From IMG/VR virus record IMGVR_UViG_3300050821_012250, positions 1 to 64,000 of that record: DNA of 64,000 nucleotides, one strand, 5' to 3'. The notes beneath the pieces were generated by a model. That model did no database searches, had not been told where the DNA came from, and saw only the letters and a list, made by a program, of their open reading frames with translations. The position numbers and the translations under genes were made by a program. Positions 25,547 to 32,490 of the stretch are shown piece by piece. Position 1 is the stretch's first letter, and each line of letters starts with the position of its first letter. This DNA comes from a virus.

Positions 25547-25764
25547 GACAACTCCTCAAATATTTGAAACCGCGCAGTATAGCGCTCACGACGGCGATCC
25601 AATCGGGCGATCAGCCGTTCGATGGCGCAAATCCGACACGAACTCGACGGATGGCTTTCATACGGCCGATGTTTTCTCATCGTCCCCATGCCCGCGCCAC
25701 AATGGCAATTGCCGAAATCACGGCCGTGGGATTCCCATTCCCGACGCCATCGCTTTACCATCAT
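25543..25764 (-). CDS. small Cys-containing basic protein, 73 aa
   Basis: Starts at MMVKRWRREWESHG. CHCGAG and CRICAIE pairs suggest a zinc site; the C-terminus is a basic helix. It overlaps the upstream zinc-ribbon gene by 47 nt and the downstream secreted-protein gene by 4 nt. Unknown. Confidence 0.5.
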   Translation of the reverse strand: MMVKRWRREWESHGRDFGNCHCGAGMGTMRKHRPYESHPSSSCRICAIERLIARLDRRRERYTARFQIFEELS

Positions 25765-25981
25765 CGGCCGATCCAGTTGAAACCGCTGCACATTCGCTCC
25801 CTTTGCTGCGGGCAGGATCGCCCGGAGTCATGGAGCGCGGATGCTCGCCACAGATGGAGCATTTAAAAACGTCATGGGCAATGACATAGACCTCGAAGCC
25901 GAACTCACAGAACGGGCAGGCGGCCGAGCCGGCGTTGATGGCTTTCTCGCGGCGGTCGCGGAGGAGTTCTTCGATCGTCAT
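25718..25981 (-). CDS. zinc-ribbon protein, 87 aa
   Basis: CPFCEFGFEVYVIAHDVFKC then CGEHP forms a CxxC...CxxC ribbon of the type found in many small phage proteins, joined to a Ser/Ala-rich tail. Function unknown. Confidence 0.55.
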   Translation of the reverse strand: MTIEELLRDRREKAINAGSAACPFCEFGFEVYVIAHDVFKCSICGEHPRSMTPGDPARSKGSECAAVSTGSADDGKAMASGMGIPRP

Positions 25982-26295
25982 GACCTGATGAATTCCTTAA
26001 GATTGCGGCGTAAATTATCAACGTCGTCGACTTGCTTACCGAGCTTTTCCGCCTCCTCGTACCAATGGGTCCAGTTTTTCTTGGCAGATGCCAGTTGTGA
26101 AACGAGAACGGACTTGTCTGCTTCTAATTGCTTTATGATTGCCATCAATTCATCGGCACGCGCAGAAGGATGGCTGCTCAATTTGTTCGTCAACGCCGCG
26201 ATCGTCTCGCGAGCCGCAGCCAATTCCACTTCCAATCCGGCAATCTCTCGTTTGTAACACGGAGGAGCAACTTTACGCGCGGCCTTCTTTTTCAT
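25978..26295 (-). CDS. coiled-coil protein, 105 aa
   Basis: Begins MKKKAARKVAPPCYKREIAG, then residues 16-90 form a long Leu/Ala/Glu/Lys heptad coiled coil. The start at 26295 overlaps the preceding stop by 4 nt. Function unknown. Confidence 0.55.
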   Translation of the reverse strand: MKKKAARKVAPPCYKREIAGLEVELAAARETIAALTNKLSSHPSARADELMAIIKQLEADKSVLVSQLASAKKNWTHWYEEAEKLGKQVDDVDNLRRNLKEFIRS

Positions 26296-26495
26296 TTTTC
26301 CTCCACTTCGGTCGGTACATCGCGCCACTCGAAGGTTTCCCGAGTGAACAACTTTGATATCGGATCATAATGTCTGATTCGACATCGCTGTTGGAGCGCT
26401 CTCGTGCGAACCGCCAGACCACTCATCGGACCCGCGCTTTCTCGATCTAGAAAGCGAAGTTGTGCCATTGGTTCTACTTCGAAAATAGCTTTCAT
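26292..26495 (-). CDS. 67-aa protein, unknown
   Basis: A mixed alpha/beta-looking product with acidic ends and an Arg-rich middle (RTRALQQRCRIRHYDPISK). Coupled by 4-nt overlaps on both sides. No family recognised. Confidence 0.45.
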   Translation of the reverse strand: MKAIFEVEPMAQLRFLDRESAGPMSGLAVRTRALQQRCRIRHYDPISKLFTRETFEWRDVPTEVEEK

Positions 26496-27298
26496 TTCGC
26501 GCGTATCACCATGCCGATCAGATCATTTGATAGCATTTCATGCCGTTCAACCCTTCTATCGGTCCAAGTCTCTTCGCTGTTTTCAGCTGTGAGCCACAGT
26601 GGGGACTCTTCCAATACCGCAACAATATCTTCCTCACGCATCACCAACAATTCCTCGCCGTCTATCTGAATCTGAGTACCGAGACTGAACCAGATGCGAT
26701 CTCCGGCTTTCACATCGAGCGGAACGACTGCGCCGCTTTCGAGAAGCTTGCCGGGACCGATTGCAATGATCTCGCCACGCAAATAAGGCTCGCGCTCCGT
26801 ATCTACAATCTGGATGCCACCGCGCGAAACGGTCTCGCGTTCCAAGCGCCTCACAATCACGCGATCGTGTAGGGGGCGACTCTCGCCAGTTTCGGCATCG
26901 AATACAATCGCCACATCGGCTTCACGTGTCGAAATGATTACGTCTTTGCCGCCCCAGAGCACACGAGTGAACAAATATCCGTTTAATTCGAGGCCGCCAA
27001 GATCGACGACATCACCGGGCTGAATATCACACGGGGTGAAGTGTTTTGAGTCCCACGACTTCGTGCGCTTGCCTTTCGGCCCGTCATATCGCTTCTGGAA
27101 ATGACCGGGCCCGACAGCCAATACTTTCCCGCGAACTGGCTGACCCCGATAAACCAGCTCCATCATCGTCCCATGATCGATATCCAGCGGCTCAACGACG
27201 ATATGATCGCGCAGACAGCGGATGGTTTCGTCTTCGCGGACAAAGGTTAACAGGGCGTTGGACACGCGGACGCCGCGATCGATGAGGGGTTGGTTCAC
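26492..27298 (-). CDS. tandem GroES-like co-chaperonin (two Cpn10 domains)
   Basis: A 268-residue protein containing two Cpn10 folds. Domain 2 (about residues 142-230) begins PLHDRVIVRRLE, contains the GGI tripeptide (160-162) where GroES has its GroEL-binding mobile loop, and shows RGEIIAIGPGK, VKAGDRIWF and ELLVMREEDIVAVLE, all canonical. Domain 1 (about 29-126) starts LRDHIVVEPLDI and has RGKVLAVGPG and QPGDVVDL, but its loop (DHGTMMELVYRGQ) lacks GGI. GroES is about 97 residues, so this is a fusion in which probably only one domain docks on host GroEL. A likely use is enlarging or adapting the cage for coat folding, as T4 gp31 does. Confidence 0.85.
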   Translation of the reverse strand: MNQPLIDRGVRVSNALLTFVREDETIRCLRDHIVVEPLDIDHGTMMELVYRGQPVRGKVLAVGPGHFQKRYDGPKGKRTKSWDSKHFTPCDIQPGDVVDLGGLELNGYLFTRVLWGGKDVIISTREADVAIVFDAETGESRPLHDRVIVRRLERETVSRGGIQIVDTEREPYLRGEIIAIGPGKLLESGAVVPLDVKAGDRIWFSLGTQIQIDGEELLVMREEDIVAVLEESPLWLTAENSEETWTDRRVERHEMLSNDLIGMVIRAK

Positions 27299-27483
27299 TT
27301 TTCAGTCTTCTTCAGCAACAATAAATTGTGATGAATCTTGTCTAAAGCCATCCGTAGTGTATCGCCATCGCCAGCATCAGGCGCCGATCCAGAATTCACT
27401 ATTTCCGCCTTCACGCCAAGAAGCTCAACAAAATCGTCGTTGATCTGATGAATTTTGTCGCGCGTCGCGTCCTGTAAAATCAC
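27295..27483 (-). CDS. 62-aa protein, unknown
   Basis: An acidic, helical product with segments RDKIHQINDDFVELLGVKAE and LRMALDKIHHNLLLLKK. Coupled by overlap to the GroES-like gene. Function unknown. Confidence 0.5.
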   Translation of the reverse strand: MILQDATRDKIHQINDDFVELLGVKAEIVNSGSAPDAGDGDTLRMALDKIHHNLLLLKKTEK

Positions 27484-27758
27484 TTCTGAATCCTCCGCGC
27501 CGCCGCCTCCAGCTCAAAGCTCTTCAGCTCCTTAAAGCTCATGCCGCTGAGTGACGGCATGACCTGCAACTGCTCCGGTAGAAACTTCTCGCGCACGTAG
27601 GCGCGCTCCTCGGTCTCAAACCATTGGCAGATCACATACGCCTTGCGCTCGATCTCATAGCCGAAGAGTTTGAAGCTGTGAGCTTCCTGGGAGCGCTCGA
27701 TGACCATTAGAGGGCCACCGGATTTCAACTGGACCACATCACCAAGTTTCATGGACAC
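27480..27758 (-). CDS. YodC/DUF2158-like protein with scaffold-like C-terminal peptide
   Basis: Residues 3-65 match the DUF2158 (YodC) pattern: KLGDVVQLKSGGPLMVIE at the start, then CQWFETEERAYVREKFLPEQL. Added after this is an unusual tail, MSFKELKSFELEAAARRIQK, which resembles the scaffold C-terminus (MDFKQLRAYEKERARSKRR). YodC-type domains are common and functionally uncharacterised; the tail may connect it to capsid assembly (inference). Confidence 0.65.
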   Translation of the reverse strand: MSMKLGDVVQLKSGGPLMVIERSQEAHSFKLFGYEIERKAYVICQWFETEERAYVREKFLPEQLQVMPSLSGMSFKELKSFELEAAARRIQK

Positions 27759-27786
27759 ACTCCTTCAATTTCATTTTTTAATTGAA

Positions 27787-28005
27787 TCAGCCGCTCGCAT
27801 CTAAGATCATTCCAGCAGATGCCGGACATTCGCGTTTATCGAGTGGCGTATGGCTTTCATGCCAATAGCCCGAAGTCACGCACCAGGTAAATTCGCAATA
27901 GATACATTTTCTGCATGCCATTGCATCATATTCTGAATCGCATATTGCCCACGCATCGCTCCAGCGATGATTCGTCAATCCAGATTGCGGATAAATAGAT
28001 GTCAT
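27787..28005 (-). CDS. small Cys-rich protein, 72 aa
   Basis: Starts at MTSIYPQSGLTNHRW. CRKCIYCEFTWC and a later REC suggest a zinc ribbon. The ATG overlaps the stop of the 42-residue gene upstream. Function unknown. Confidence 0.5.
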   Translation of the reverse strand: MTSIYPQSGLTNHRWSDAWAICDSEYDAMACRKCIYCEFTWCVTSGYWHESHTPLDKRECPASAGMILDASG

Positions 28006-28130
28006 TTCGTCCCCGCCAACCATCGATCCCGCGCTCGACTCAACTCGCGCCAGACTTCCAATGGATAGCCGCATTCGTGCATGCGGTGCTCATGCCAAAG
28101 AATGAAGGCGTCGCGTTCTTGGCGGGTCAT
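28002..28130 (-). CDS. small protein, 42 aa
   Basis: ATG at 28130-28128 to TGA at 28004-28002; the product begins MTRQERDAFILWHEHRMHE and has an amphipathic helix character. It is coupled by 4-nt overlaps to both neighbours, which supports it as a real gene. Confidence 0.5.
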   Translation of the reverse strand: MTRQERDAFILWHEHRMHECGYPLEVWRELSRARDRWLAGTK

Positions 28131-28360
28131 TCTGTTTCCTCATTTGCCGAAGGCGGAATGATTGTAACCAGCGGCCATACTTCTCCCACCGCAATGAGCC
28201 TTTTCTCAGGATCATCATGAATATCAGTAATCGCTATCCAAACTGCTTCAATTGATTCAGCGACATAATACAAGCGGCATTGCTTGATTTCTGTTTCGGA
28301 AATACCGGGCACCTTGATGGTGCGGCCGTCTTGTTCGTATCTGACTTCGAAAAGTTTCAT
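28127..28360 (-). CDS. 77-aa protein, unknown
   Basis: A small alpha/beta-looking protein (MKLFEVRYEQDGRTIKVPG at the start, then RLYYVAESIEAVWIAI). The motif YYVxAxSIEAV is reminiscent of small phage proteins with a ferredoxin-like fold, but no family is claimed. Confidence 0.5.
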   Translation of the reverse strand: MKLFEVRYEQDGRTIKVPGISETEIKQCRLYYVAESIEAVWIAITDIHDDPEKRLIAVGEVWPLVTIIPPSANEETE

Positions 28361-28650
28361 GCTTTGACTAACGCGAGTTTCACCGCGCCCTTCACGTTCG
28401 TTGTTGGATCAACCAGTGCGTCTAAATCGGCTACGCGGAGCATCCCGAGCTTAAAATGGTCTCTCGTCCCTCCACACTTCTCATGTCGTTTGAAGAACTT
28501 CTCCGCGACACGCTTCTCGGCGCAGTTTTCGTACTGGCCATCGGTGCGGGAAGCGTAAAGCAATGCATCCGACGCATTGGCGCCACAGACCGTGCATAGA
28601 ATGTAGAGGCTGTTGCCGAGGATCTGGGGAGTGCGGGAGTTTTCGGTCAC
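28357..28650 (-). CDS. 97-aa Cys-containing protein, unknown
   Basis: GTG start. CTVCGAN, CAEKRVAEKFFKRHEKCGG give a CxxC...C...C zinc-site pattern. Coupled by overlap at both ends. Function unknown. Confidence 0.5.
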   Translation of the reverse strand: MTENSRTPQILGNSLYILCTVCGANASDALLYASRTDGQYENCAEKRVAEKFFKRHEKCGGTRDHFKLGMLRVADLDALVDPTTNVKGAVKLALVKA

Positions 28651-28898
28651 GGATGCCTCTCAGGAATGCCATGCAAGGCACGCAAATATCGTGTCGCGCG
28701 TTTGCGCTTCTCCATCATTAGTCTTTCAATTTCAGGCTGCGCCTGACGCAATGATTCTTCGGGTGTGACCTCATAGATAATCGTGAAGGGCCAGAAGAAT
28801 GGCAGGCATTTGCGATGATACAGCAGATGATAGATGTAACCGCGCCATTTCCATGTCAGGAATGCGGCCGACGGCGGAGGTCCAAACCATTGCATCAC
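28647..28898 (-). CDS. 83-aa basic protein, unknown
   Basis: An aromatic-rich N-terminal half (WKWRGYIYHLLYHRKCLPFF) is followed by a charged helix with MEKRKRATRYLRALHG. The hydrophobic part could lie on a membrane. Unknown. Confidence 0.45.
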   Translation of the reverse strand: MMQWFGPPPSAAFLTWKWRGYIYHLLYHRKCLPFFWPFTIIYEVTPEESLRQAQPEIERLMMEKRKRATRYLRALHGIPERHP

Positions 28899-29290
28899 GG
28901 CTCAATCCTCAACAGCGCATATCCTTTCGGCAGCAAATGCCATGGCACTTTGCCGCGCGCCAGAATTATAGACCTGCAGGTATCGCAGATTTCGAAACGA
29001 TAAATATTCTTCATGCCGAAGGTTTGTTGGAAGCGTACTGCACCAGGTTTGTTGTGTTTGCATTTCAATTGCTTCGCATTGGGAATTGACACCAGCGGCA
29101 CAGGCGGCTCCGGATCTTCCTCCACAATCGTCTCATCAGACTTTACCAGTCCCTTGGCGCCATCTTTCGAGATGGAAGAGCCTGCAATTTCCCACGGGCA
29201 TGATGAATCCGCGCGGCGATATAAGCTCCACGCATAACCGCCCCAGACGTTGGGATCGAACCGGATCGCGACTTCAGTCCCGGTGCTCAT
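28895..29290 (-). CDS. 131-aa protein downstream of tnpB, unknown
   Basis: Start taken at the ATG at 29290, which overlaps the tnpB stop (ATGA). Residues 80-110 hold CKHNKPGAVRF and CDTCRS, a possible zinc site. Function unknown. Confidence 0.5.
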   Translation of the reverse strand: MSTGTEVAIRFDPNVWGGYAWSLYRRADSSCPWEIAGSSISKDGAKGLVKSDETIVEEDPEPPVPLVSIPNAKQLKCKHNKPGAVRFQQTFGMKNIYRFEICDTCRSIILARGKVPWHLLPKGYALLRIEP

Positions 29291-30465
29291 GTCGCCGACC
29301 TCACCGATTCTGCTCCTATCTCGCGACGGCGCTTGCGTAGCCTGCTCGATGGAATCGATAAGTCCGAAGACTCGTTCCCGCATACGGAGGCTCGACACCT
29401 GAGCCCGGTTCTGAGAATGTTCCTCGCGGCATTCACGTCGCGATCGTGCTCGGTACCACACTCCGAGCATTCCCAGTGCCTTACAACGAGTTGTCCTATT
29501 CCCGCCGGGCCGGAAAGGCCTCCGCAGTTTCCACAGACTCGCGTTGTGAATCTCTCGCTGACGATTTCCACAAACCTGCCGGCGTGCTCGCCTTTATACT
29601 GCAGTTGTGTTTTGAGCATCCCCCAACCGGAATCCAAAACGGATTTCGCCATCTTGGTTTTGGCTAGCTTGGAACTACTCACATCGCCAATAATAATTTT
29701 CTGATAACTATCAATAATCGCTCTTGAGAACTTATGCAGGGCATCGGCACGACAGCGCGCTGCTTTGCGGTGAAACCGCTTCGCCTGGCGCCGATGACCG
29801 CGACGCTGAGCGTTGGCAAGTCGCTCAGCATAGCGATGAGTCCACTTGCCGGCTTCCAATCGCTCGCCGTCACTAGTAACGGCGATATCTTTTAGGCCCA
29901 GGTCAATGCCGACAGACTCATTTGGCGCGATTGTTATCTCGGCCGTTTCGATGATCGGCAGGCATAGCCACCAATCCCCCATGGCGTCCTGCGCAAAGCA
30001 GCCTTGCTGCCACTTTGCCCCTTCGAGTCGATCGGACTCGAACACTCGAAAAGTCTTGCCGGCGAAACGCAGCGCATTTCCTTTGCGCTTGAGACTCTTT
30101 GTCTTAAACGGTATCCAACCTAACGACCGTCTCGATCCACGGCTTACGCGCCAATGCAGTTGAGTGCGCTTTGCCTGTTTGCGCTTCTGCGCATATTCAC
30201 CGTTGATGCGCTGAATAGTGTCTGCGCCAATACGCACAAAGTGTTCTGTGGCGCCAGCACTCAGGTTGTTGAGATCAAATCCACTCAACCATTCCCGGGG
30301 TCCTACAAAAGGCTGCGCTGCCTTGGCGCTCACCTCATTTGCCCAATTCCAAACTTGGTTGACTTCAATCGCAGCAGCATTGAGCCACGCATAGGACTCA
30401 GAACGGACCTTCAACTTCAGGGTACGCGTAAACGAGAGCGGCATGAGCGTATTATCTACTCTCAT
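29287..30465 (-). CDS. tnpB: TnpB (IS200/IS605 OrfB-like) RNA-guided nuclease
   Basis: A 392-residue TnpB. RuvC-I Asp188 lies in GIDLGLKDIAV; the zinc ribbon has CGNCGG (311, 314) and CSEC (333, 336); RuvC-III Asp343 lies in DRDVNAARNIL. The usual RuvC-II Glu (ExL after a hydrophobic strand) is replaced by Gly260 in IIIGDVSSSKLAKTK, as in TnpB subgroups with a rearranged catalytic site, where a later Glu (perhaps Glu304 in IVSERFTT) serves instead. No tnpA or element ends are visible, and its start and stop each overlap a neighbouring phage gene by 4 nt. A guide RNA would normally overlap the 3' end; none can be confirmed by eye. Confidence 0.88.
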   Translation of the reverse strand: MRVDNTLMPLSFTRTLKLKVRSESYAWLNAAAIEVNQVWNWANEVSAKAAQPFVGPREWLSGFDLNNLSAGATEHFVRIGADTIQRINGEYAQKRKQAKRTQLHWRVSRGSRRSLGWIPFKTKSLKRKGNALRFAGKTFRVFESDRLEGAKWQQGCFAQDAMGDWWLCLPIIETAEITIAPNESVGIDLGLKDIAVTSDGERLEAGKWTHRYAERLANAQRRGHRRQAKRFHRKAARCRADALHKFSRAIIDSYQKIIIGDVSSSKLAKTKMAKSVLDSGWGMLKTQLQYKGEHAGRFVEIVSERFTTRVCGNCGGLSGPAGIGQLVVRHWECSECGTEHDRDVNAARNILRTGLRCRASVCGNESSDLSIPSSRLRKRRREIGAESVRSAT

Positions 30466-30518
30466 GGGCGCTCGCGCTCCACTTTTTTGCGCAACTCGCT
30501 GATGGCTCGATACGTCAT
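30462..30518 (-). CDS. micro-gene, 18 aa
   Basis: Encodes MTYRAISELRKKVERERP. Its ATG overlaps the TGA of the 28-residue gene and its TGA overlaps the tnpB ATG. It may mainly serve translational coupling, or encode a tiny basic peptide. Called only from the overlap pattern. Confidence 0.35.
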   Translation of the reverse strand: MTYRAISELRKKVERERP

Positions 30519-30601
30519 GTTTCTCGATAACCTCTCATCCCATCATCATCTGCCCGCATCTGCGCGAGCCAGTCACTGCGTTCTTCGCTGAGAAACCACA
30601 T
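30515..30601 (-). CDS. micro-gene, 28 aa
   Basis: Encodes a 28-residue acidic peptide starting MWFLSEERSDWLAQMRADDD. It begins within the TAATG at the end of the upstream gene and overlaps the 18-residue gene. Called from the chain of overlaps. Confidence 0.4.
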   Translation of the reverse strand: MWFLSEERSDWLAQMRADDDGMRGYRET

Positions 30602-30798
30602 TAATCCGTAGACTGCGAAGACCCAAGGCATTTCGCTTCCTCCTCGGTCAAATAGCGCATGCCAGGCCAAGTAAATGGCGTGCCGTCAGCGACAGCCAAT
30701 GCTACGAGAAACTCATAAACATCTGGCAATTCGGCGCCGAGCTTCATCCAATGCTCAGTCAGAAGACTTTTCGCGGTCACTTCTTTAGTTAGAATCAT
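30601..30798 (-). CDS. 65-aa protein, unknown
   Basis: A compact helical product (LLTEHWMKLGAELPDVYEFL near the start). Coupled at both ends. No family recognised. Confidence 0.5.
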   Translation of the reverse strand: MILTKEVTAKSLLTEHWMKLGAELPDVYEFLVALAVADGTPFTWPGMRYLTEEEAKCLGSSQSTD

Positions 30799-30977
30799 GG
30801 TTCATTAATCCTACTGCACAATCCTAGTCTGATTAGACCAGGTCCGAATATAAAGCTCCAATACGCGTCATATGCAGTCTTTCCATCTCCAACCCAAGTC
30901 CAATCATTAGGAATCTGACAAAGCCAGTAATTCGAGATGATCCGACGAATGTGAGGTTTACCCTTGGGTCTCTGCAC
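30795..30977 (-). CDS. 60-aa protein, unknown
   Basis: GTG start that lies inside the end of the upstream gene. The product is Trp/Tyr-rich (ISNYWLCQIPNDWTWVGDGK). The pattern WxGDGKTAxDAY is seen in small phage-encoded proteins of unknown role. Confidence 0.5.
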   Translation of the reverse strand: MQRPKGKPHIRRIISNYWLCQIPNDWTWVGDGKTAYDAYWSFIFGPGLIRLGLCSRINEP

Positions 30978-31110
30978 GTTTCAATTCCTCTTTCTCATGC
31001 TCCAGCCGATACACCTCCGCCACAGCCCATTCCCACTCTGCCCGATCGACGTGCGCGCCGATCAGGCCTTGGCGGATGGATTCGCGCAGGGCGGCGGAGG
31101 TCTTGGTCAC
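30958..31110 (-). CDS. 50-aa helical protein, unknown
   Basis: The GTG at 31110 overlaps the upstream TGA (GTGA). The product is one charged helix, MTKTSAALRESIRQGLIGAH then EWAVAEVYRLEHEKEELK. A longer in-frame start would run through the upstream gene and is rejected. Confidence 0.5.
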   Translation of the reverse strand: MTKTSAALRESIRQGLIGAHVDRAEWEWAVAEVYRLEHEKEELKRAETQG

Positions 31111-31412
31111 TTCGACTTCCGCGTGGATGCGATCGACAGCAGCCGCTGAGCGGTGACCGCGGTATCTTTCGCGCGGCCGATGCGGACGGCTTCCAGTACC
31201 TCTTTGGCCTCTATCGCATTTTTGGCGTAGACCGGCAACGGACTGCGCATTCCGGGTCTGCTTCTGCGCATCGCGCTTTTGATCCTCGCATTTTTGCGCA
31301 TCTCGAAGGGCGTTGAATTCACATGGCCGCATTCACGGCACTTCGATACGAAGTGCATCGTATCTTTCTGGCAGTCGGGACAGAATTGCGTGGTGAAGTG
31401 TCGGACGCTCAT
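31107..31412 (-). CDS. zinc-ribbon protein, 101 aa
   Basis: CPDCQKDTMHFVSKCREC is a CxxC-x11-CxxC zinc ribbon near the N-terminus, followed by a basic stretch. Related small ribbons recur in this operon. Function unknown. Confidence 0.55.
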   Translation of the reverse strand: MSVRHFTTQFCPDCQKDTMHFVSKCRECGHVNSTPFEMRKNARIKSAMRRSRPGMRSPLPVYAKNAIEAKEVLEAVRIGRAKDTAVTAQRLLSIASTRKSK

Positions 31413-31699
31413 TTCGGCGGTCCATTCCCAGCATTCTTATGCCAGCTGCGCGACATTGGATTACTCGGAACGTGGCGTTCATCATGCACGGCGTTGCATT
31501 GGCAGGTGGCGCAGTGCTGATCAGTCAGACGTTTGGGAGAGGCGTTTATCGCCCCAACAGTTCGCGCAACCGCAATACCATGCATGTCAATCTCGCCGTC
31601 TTTTCCGAACGCATGATCGTAACCCGCAGCGCGCATCTGATCGGCGATCTCGCGATAGGCCGCTTCGCTGAGCTCCATGATGACATACGTATGAGTCAT
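31409..31699 (-). CDS. 96-aa protein, unknown
   Basis: Start at MTHTYVIMELSEAAYREIAD, whose ATG overlaps the upstream stop. The N-terminal half is folded (LxAAGYDHAFGKDGEIDMHGIAV-like), the C-terminal half carries CATCQCN and HxxxH. The first part resembles small phage proteins of unknown function. Confidence 0.55.
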   Translation of the reverse strand: MTHTYVIMELSEAAYREIADQMRAAGYDHAFGKDGEIDMHGIAVARTVGAINASPKRLTDQHCATCQCNAVHDERHVPSNPMSRSWHKNAGNGPPK

Positions 31700-31818
31700 A
31701 AATTCACACACTCCCGGCACCAAAACACCCCACCCCGAATCCTACCACCGCCGGTCGGCTTCAGCAGCCCGCATTTGCGGCAGGTGCGGCGGATGAGGGT
31801 GATGGGGCAGTAGGTCAT
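31696..31818 (-). CDS. small zinc-ribbon protein, 40 aa
   Basis: MTYCPITLIRRTCRKCGLLK then VFWCRECVNL: a compact CxxC...CxxC ribbon. The ATG at 31818 overlaps the stop of the 22-residue gene. A longer reading frame upstream is the antisense of the Tat-signal gene and is rejected. Confidence 0.5.
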   Translation of the reverse strand: MTYCPITLIRRTCRKCGLLKPTGGGRIRGGVFWCRECVNL

Positions 31819-31883
31819 GCGCCCGCTCGGATCATCGCCTTGAAGAACAGGCCGAGGCCTGAGAGGAGGGTTGCAACGGTCAT
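31815..31883 (-). CDS. micro-gene, 22 aa, hydrophobic
   Basis: Encodes MTVATLLSGLGLFFKAMIRA plus two residues, a hydrophobic helix long enough to enter a membrane. Its ATG and stop each overlap a neighbour by 4 nt. Called from coupling. Confidence 0.4.
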   Translation of the reverse strand: MTVATLLSGLGLFFKAMIRAGA

Positions 31884-32335
31884 ACGTACTCCGCGTGTAT
31901 TGCGCCTTCCGGCAACGGCAAAAGAACTCTCGGCGCATCGAAACCAGCATGGAATGCATCCTGCGCGAATTTATTGCGAGCGTTCTTGCGCAGTTCGCGC
32001 AGAACACGGTCGTCAAACATCTCCACGTCAGGAACCGTGACGCAGGAATGATTAAGAACTGGAACTCGGCCCCGAGCACGGACTGCAGACTCCGGGAGAT
32101 AGACCAGCGTGAACGATTGCACTGGGCCTTGCGGACCTTGAAACAGTGCATCATGGCGTACCGCATGAGCATCTGCATTGATCATGTATTGAATCACCTC
32201 CCGCATCACAAAGTCAGACGGATACCAGCCTTCGCGCGGCGGCAGAAAGATCGACCGCTCAGGCATCAGTGATAACGGCAAGCCCGCACCAACCAGCGCG
32301 GCAGCCGTCATGCCGAAGAATTTGCGGCGGTTCAT
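31880..32335 (-). CDS. exported protein with twin-arginine-type signal, 151 aa
   Basis: Begins MNRRKFFGMTAAALVGAGLP, a twin-arginine (RRKFF) signal followed by a hydrophobic stretch; the mature part is soluble with an Arg-rich C-terminal half. The downstream domain is not recognised. A Tat-exported protein in a phage operon is uncommon; an inner-membrane anchor by an uncleaved signal is an alternative. Confidence 0.6.
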   Translation of the reverse strand: MNRRKFFGMTAAALVGAGLPLSLMPERSIFLPPREGWYPSDFVMREVIQYMINADAHAVRHDALFQGPQGPVQSFTLVYLPESAVRARGRVPVLNHSCVTVPDVEMFDDRVLRELRKNARNKFAQDAFHAGFDAPRVLLPLPEGAIHAEYV

Positions 32336-32490
32336 GATTTCCTCTCTTGCGCCATGCGCCTTAACACATGTTCAGGCGCCCGAACGAAACATCGATCGCA
32401 CACCGTCAGCGTATATTCTTTCCACTGATGGCCAAGGAAAAGACAAGCCACCCGCAGGGATTTCCATTTGATCCAATCGCAGATTGTCAT
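32332..32490 (-). CDS. 52-aa protein, unknown
   Basis: ATG at 32490-32488, TGA at 32334-32332; product begins MTICDWIKWKSLRVACLFLG and includes CDRC. The start and stop overlap the flanking genes by 4 nt. Possible zinc-binding small protein. Confidence 0.45.
   Translation of the reverse strand: MTICDWIKWKSLRVACLFLGHQWKEYTLTVCDRCFVRAPEHVLRRMAQERKS

Noticed and set aside
27764-27786. Inverted repeat TTCAATT/AATTGAA as a terminator
   Set aside because: The stem is all weak pairs apart from one GC, with no proper T-run after it.
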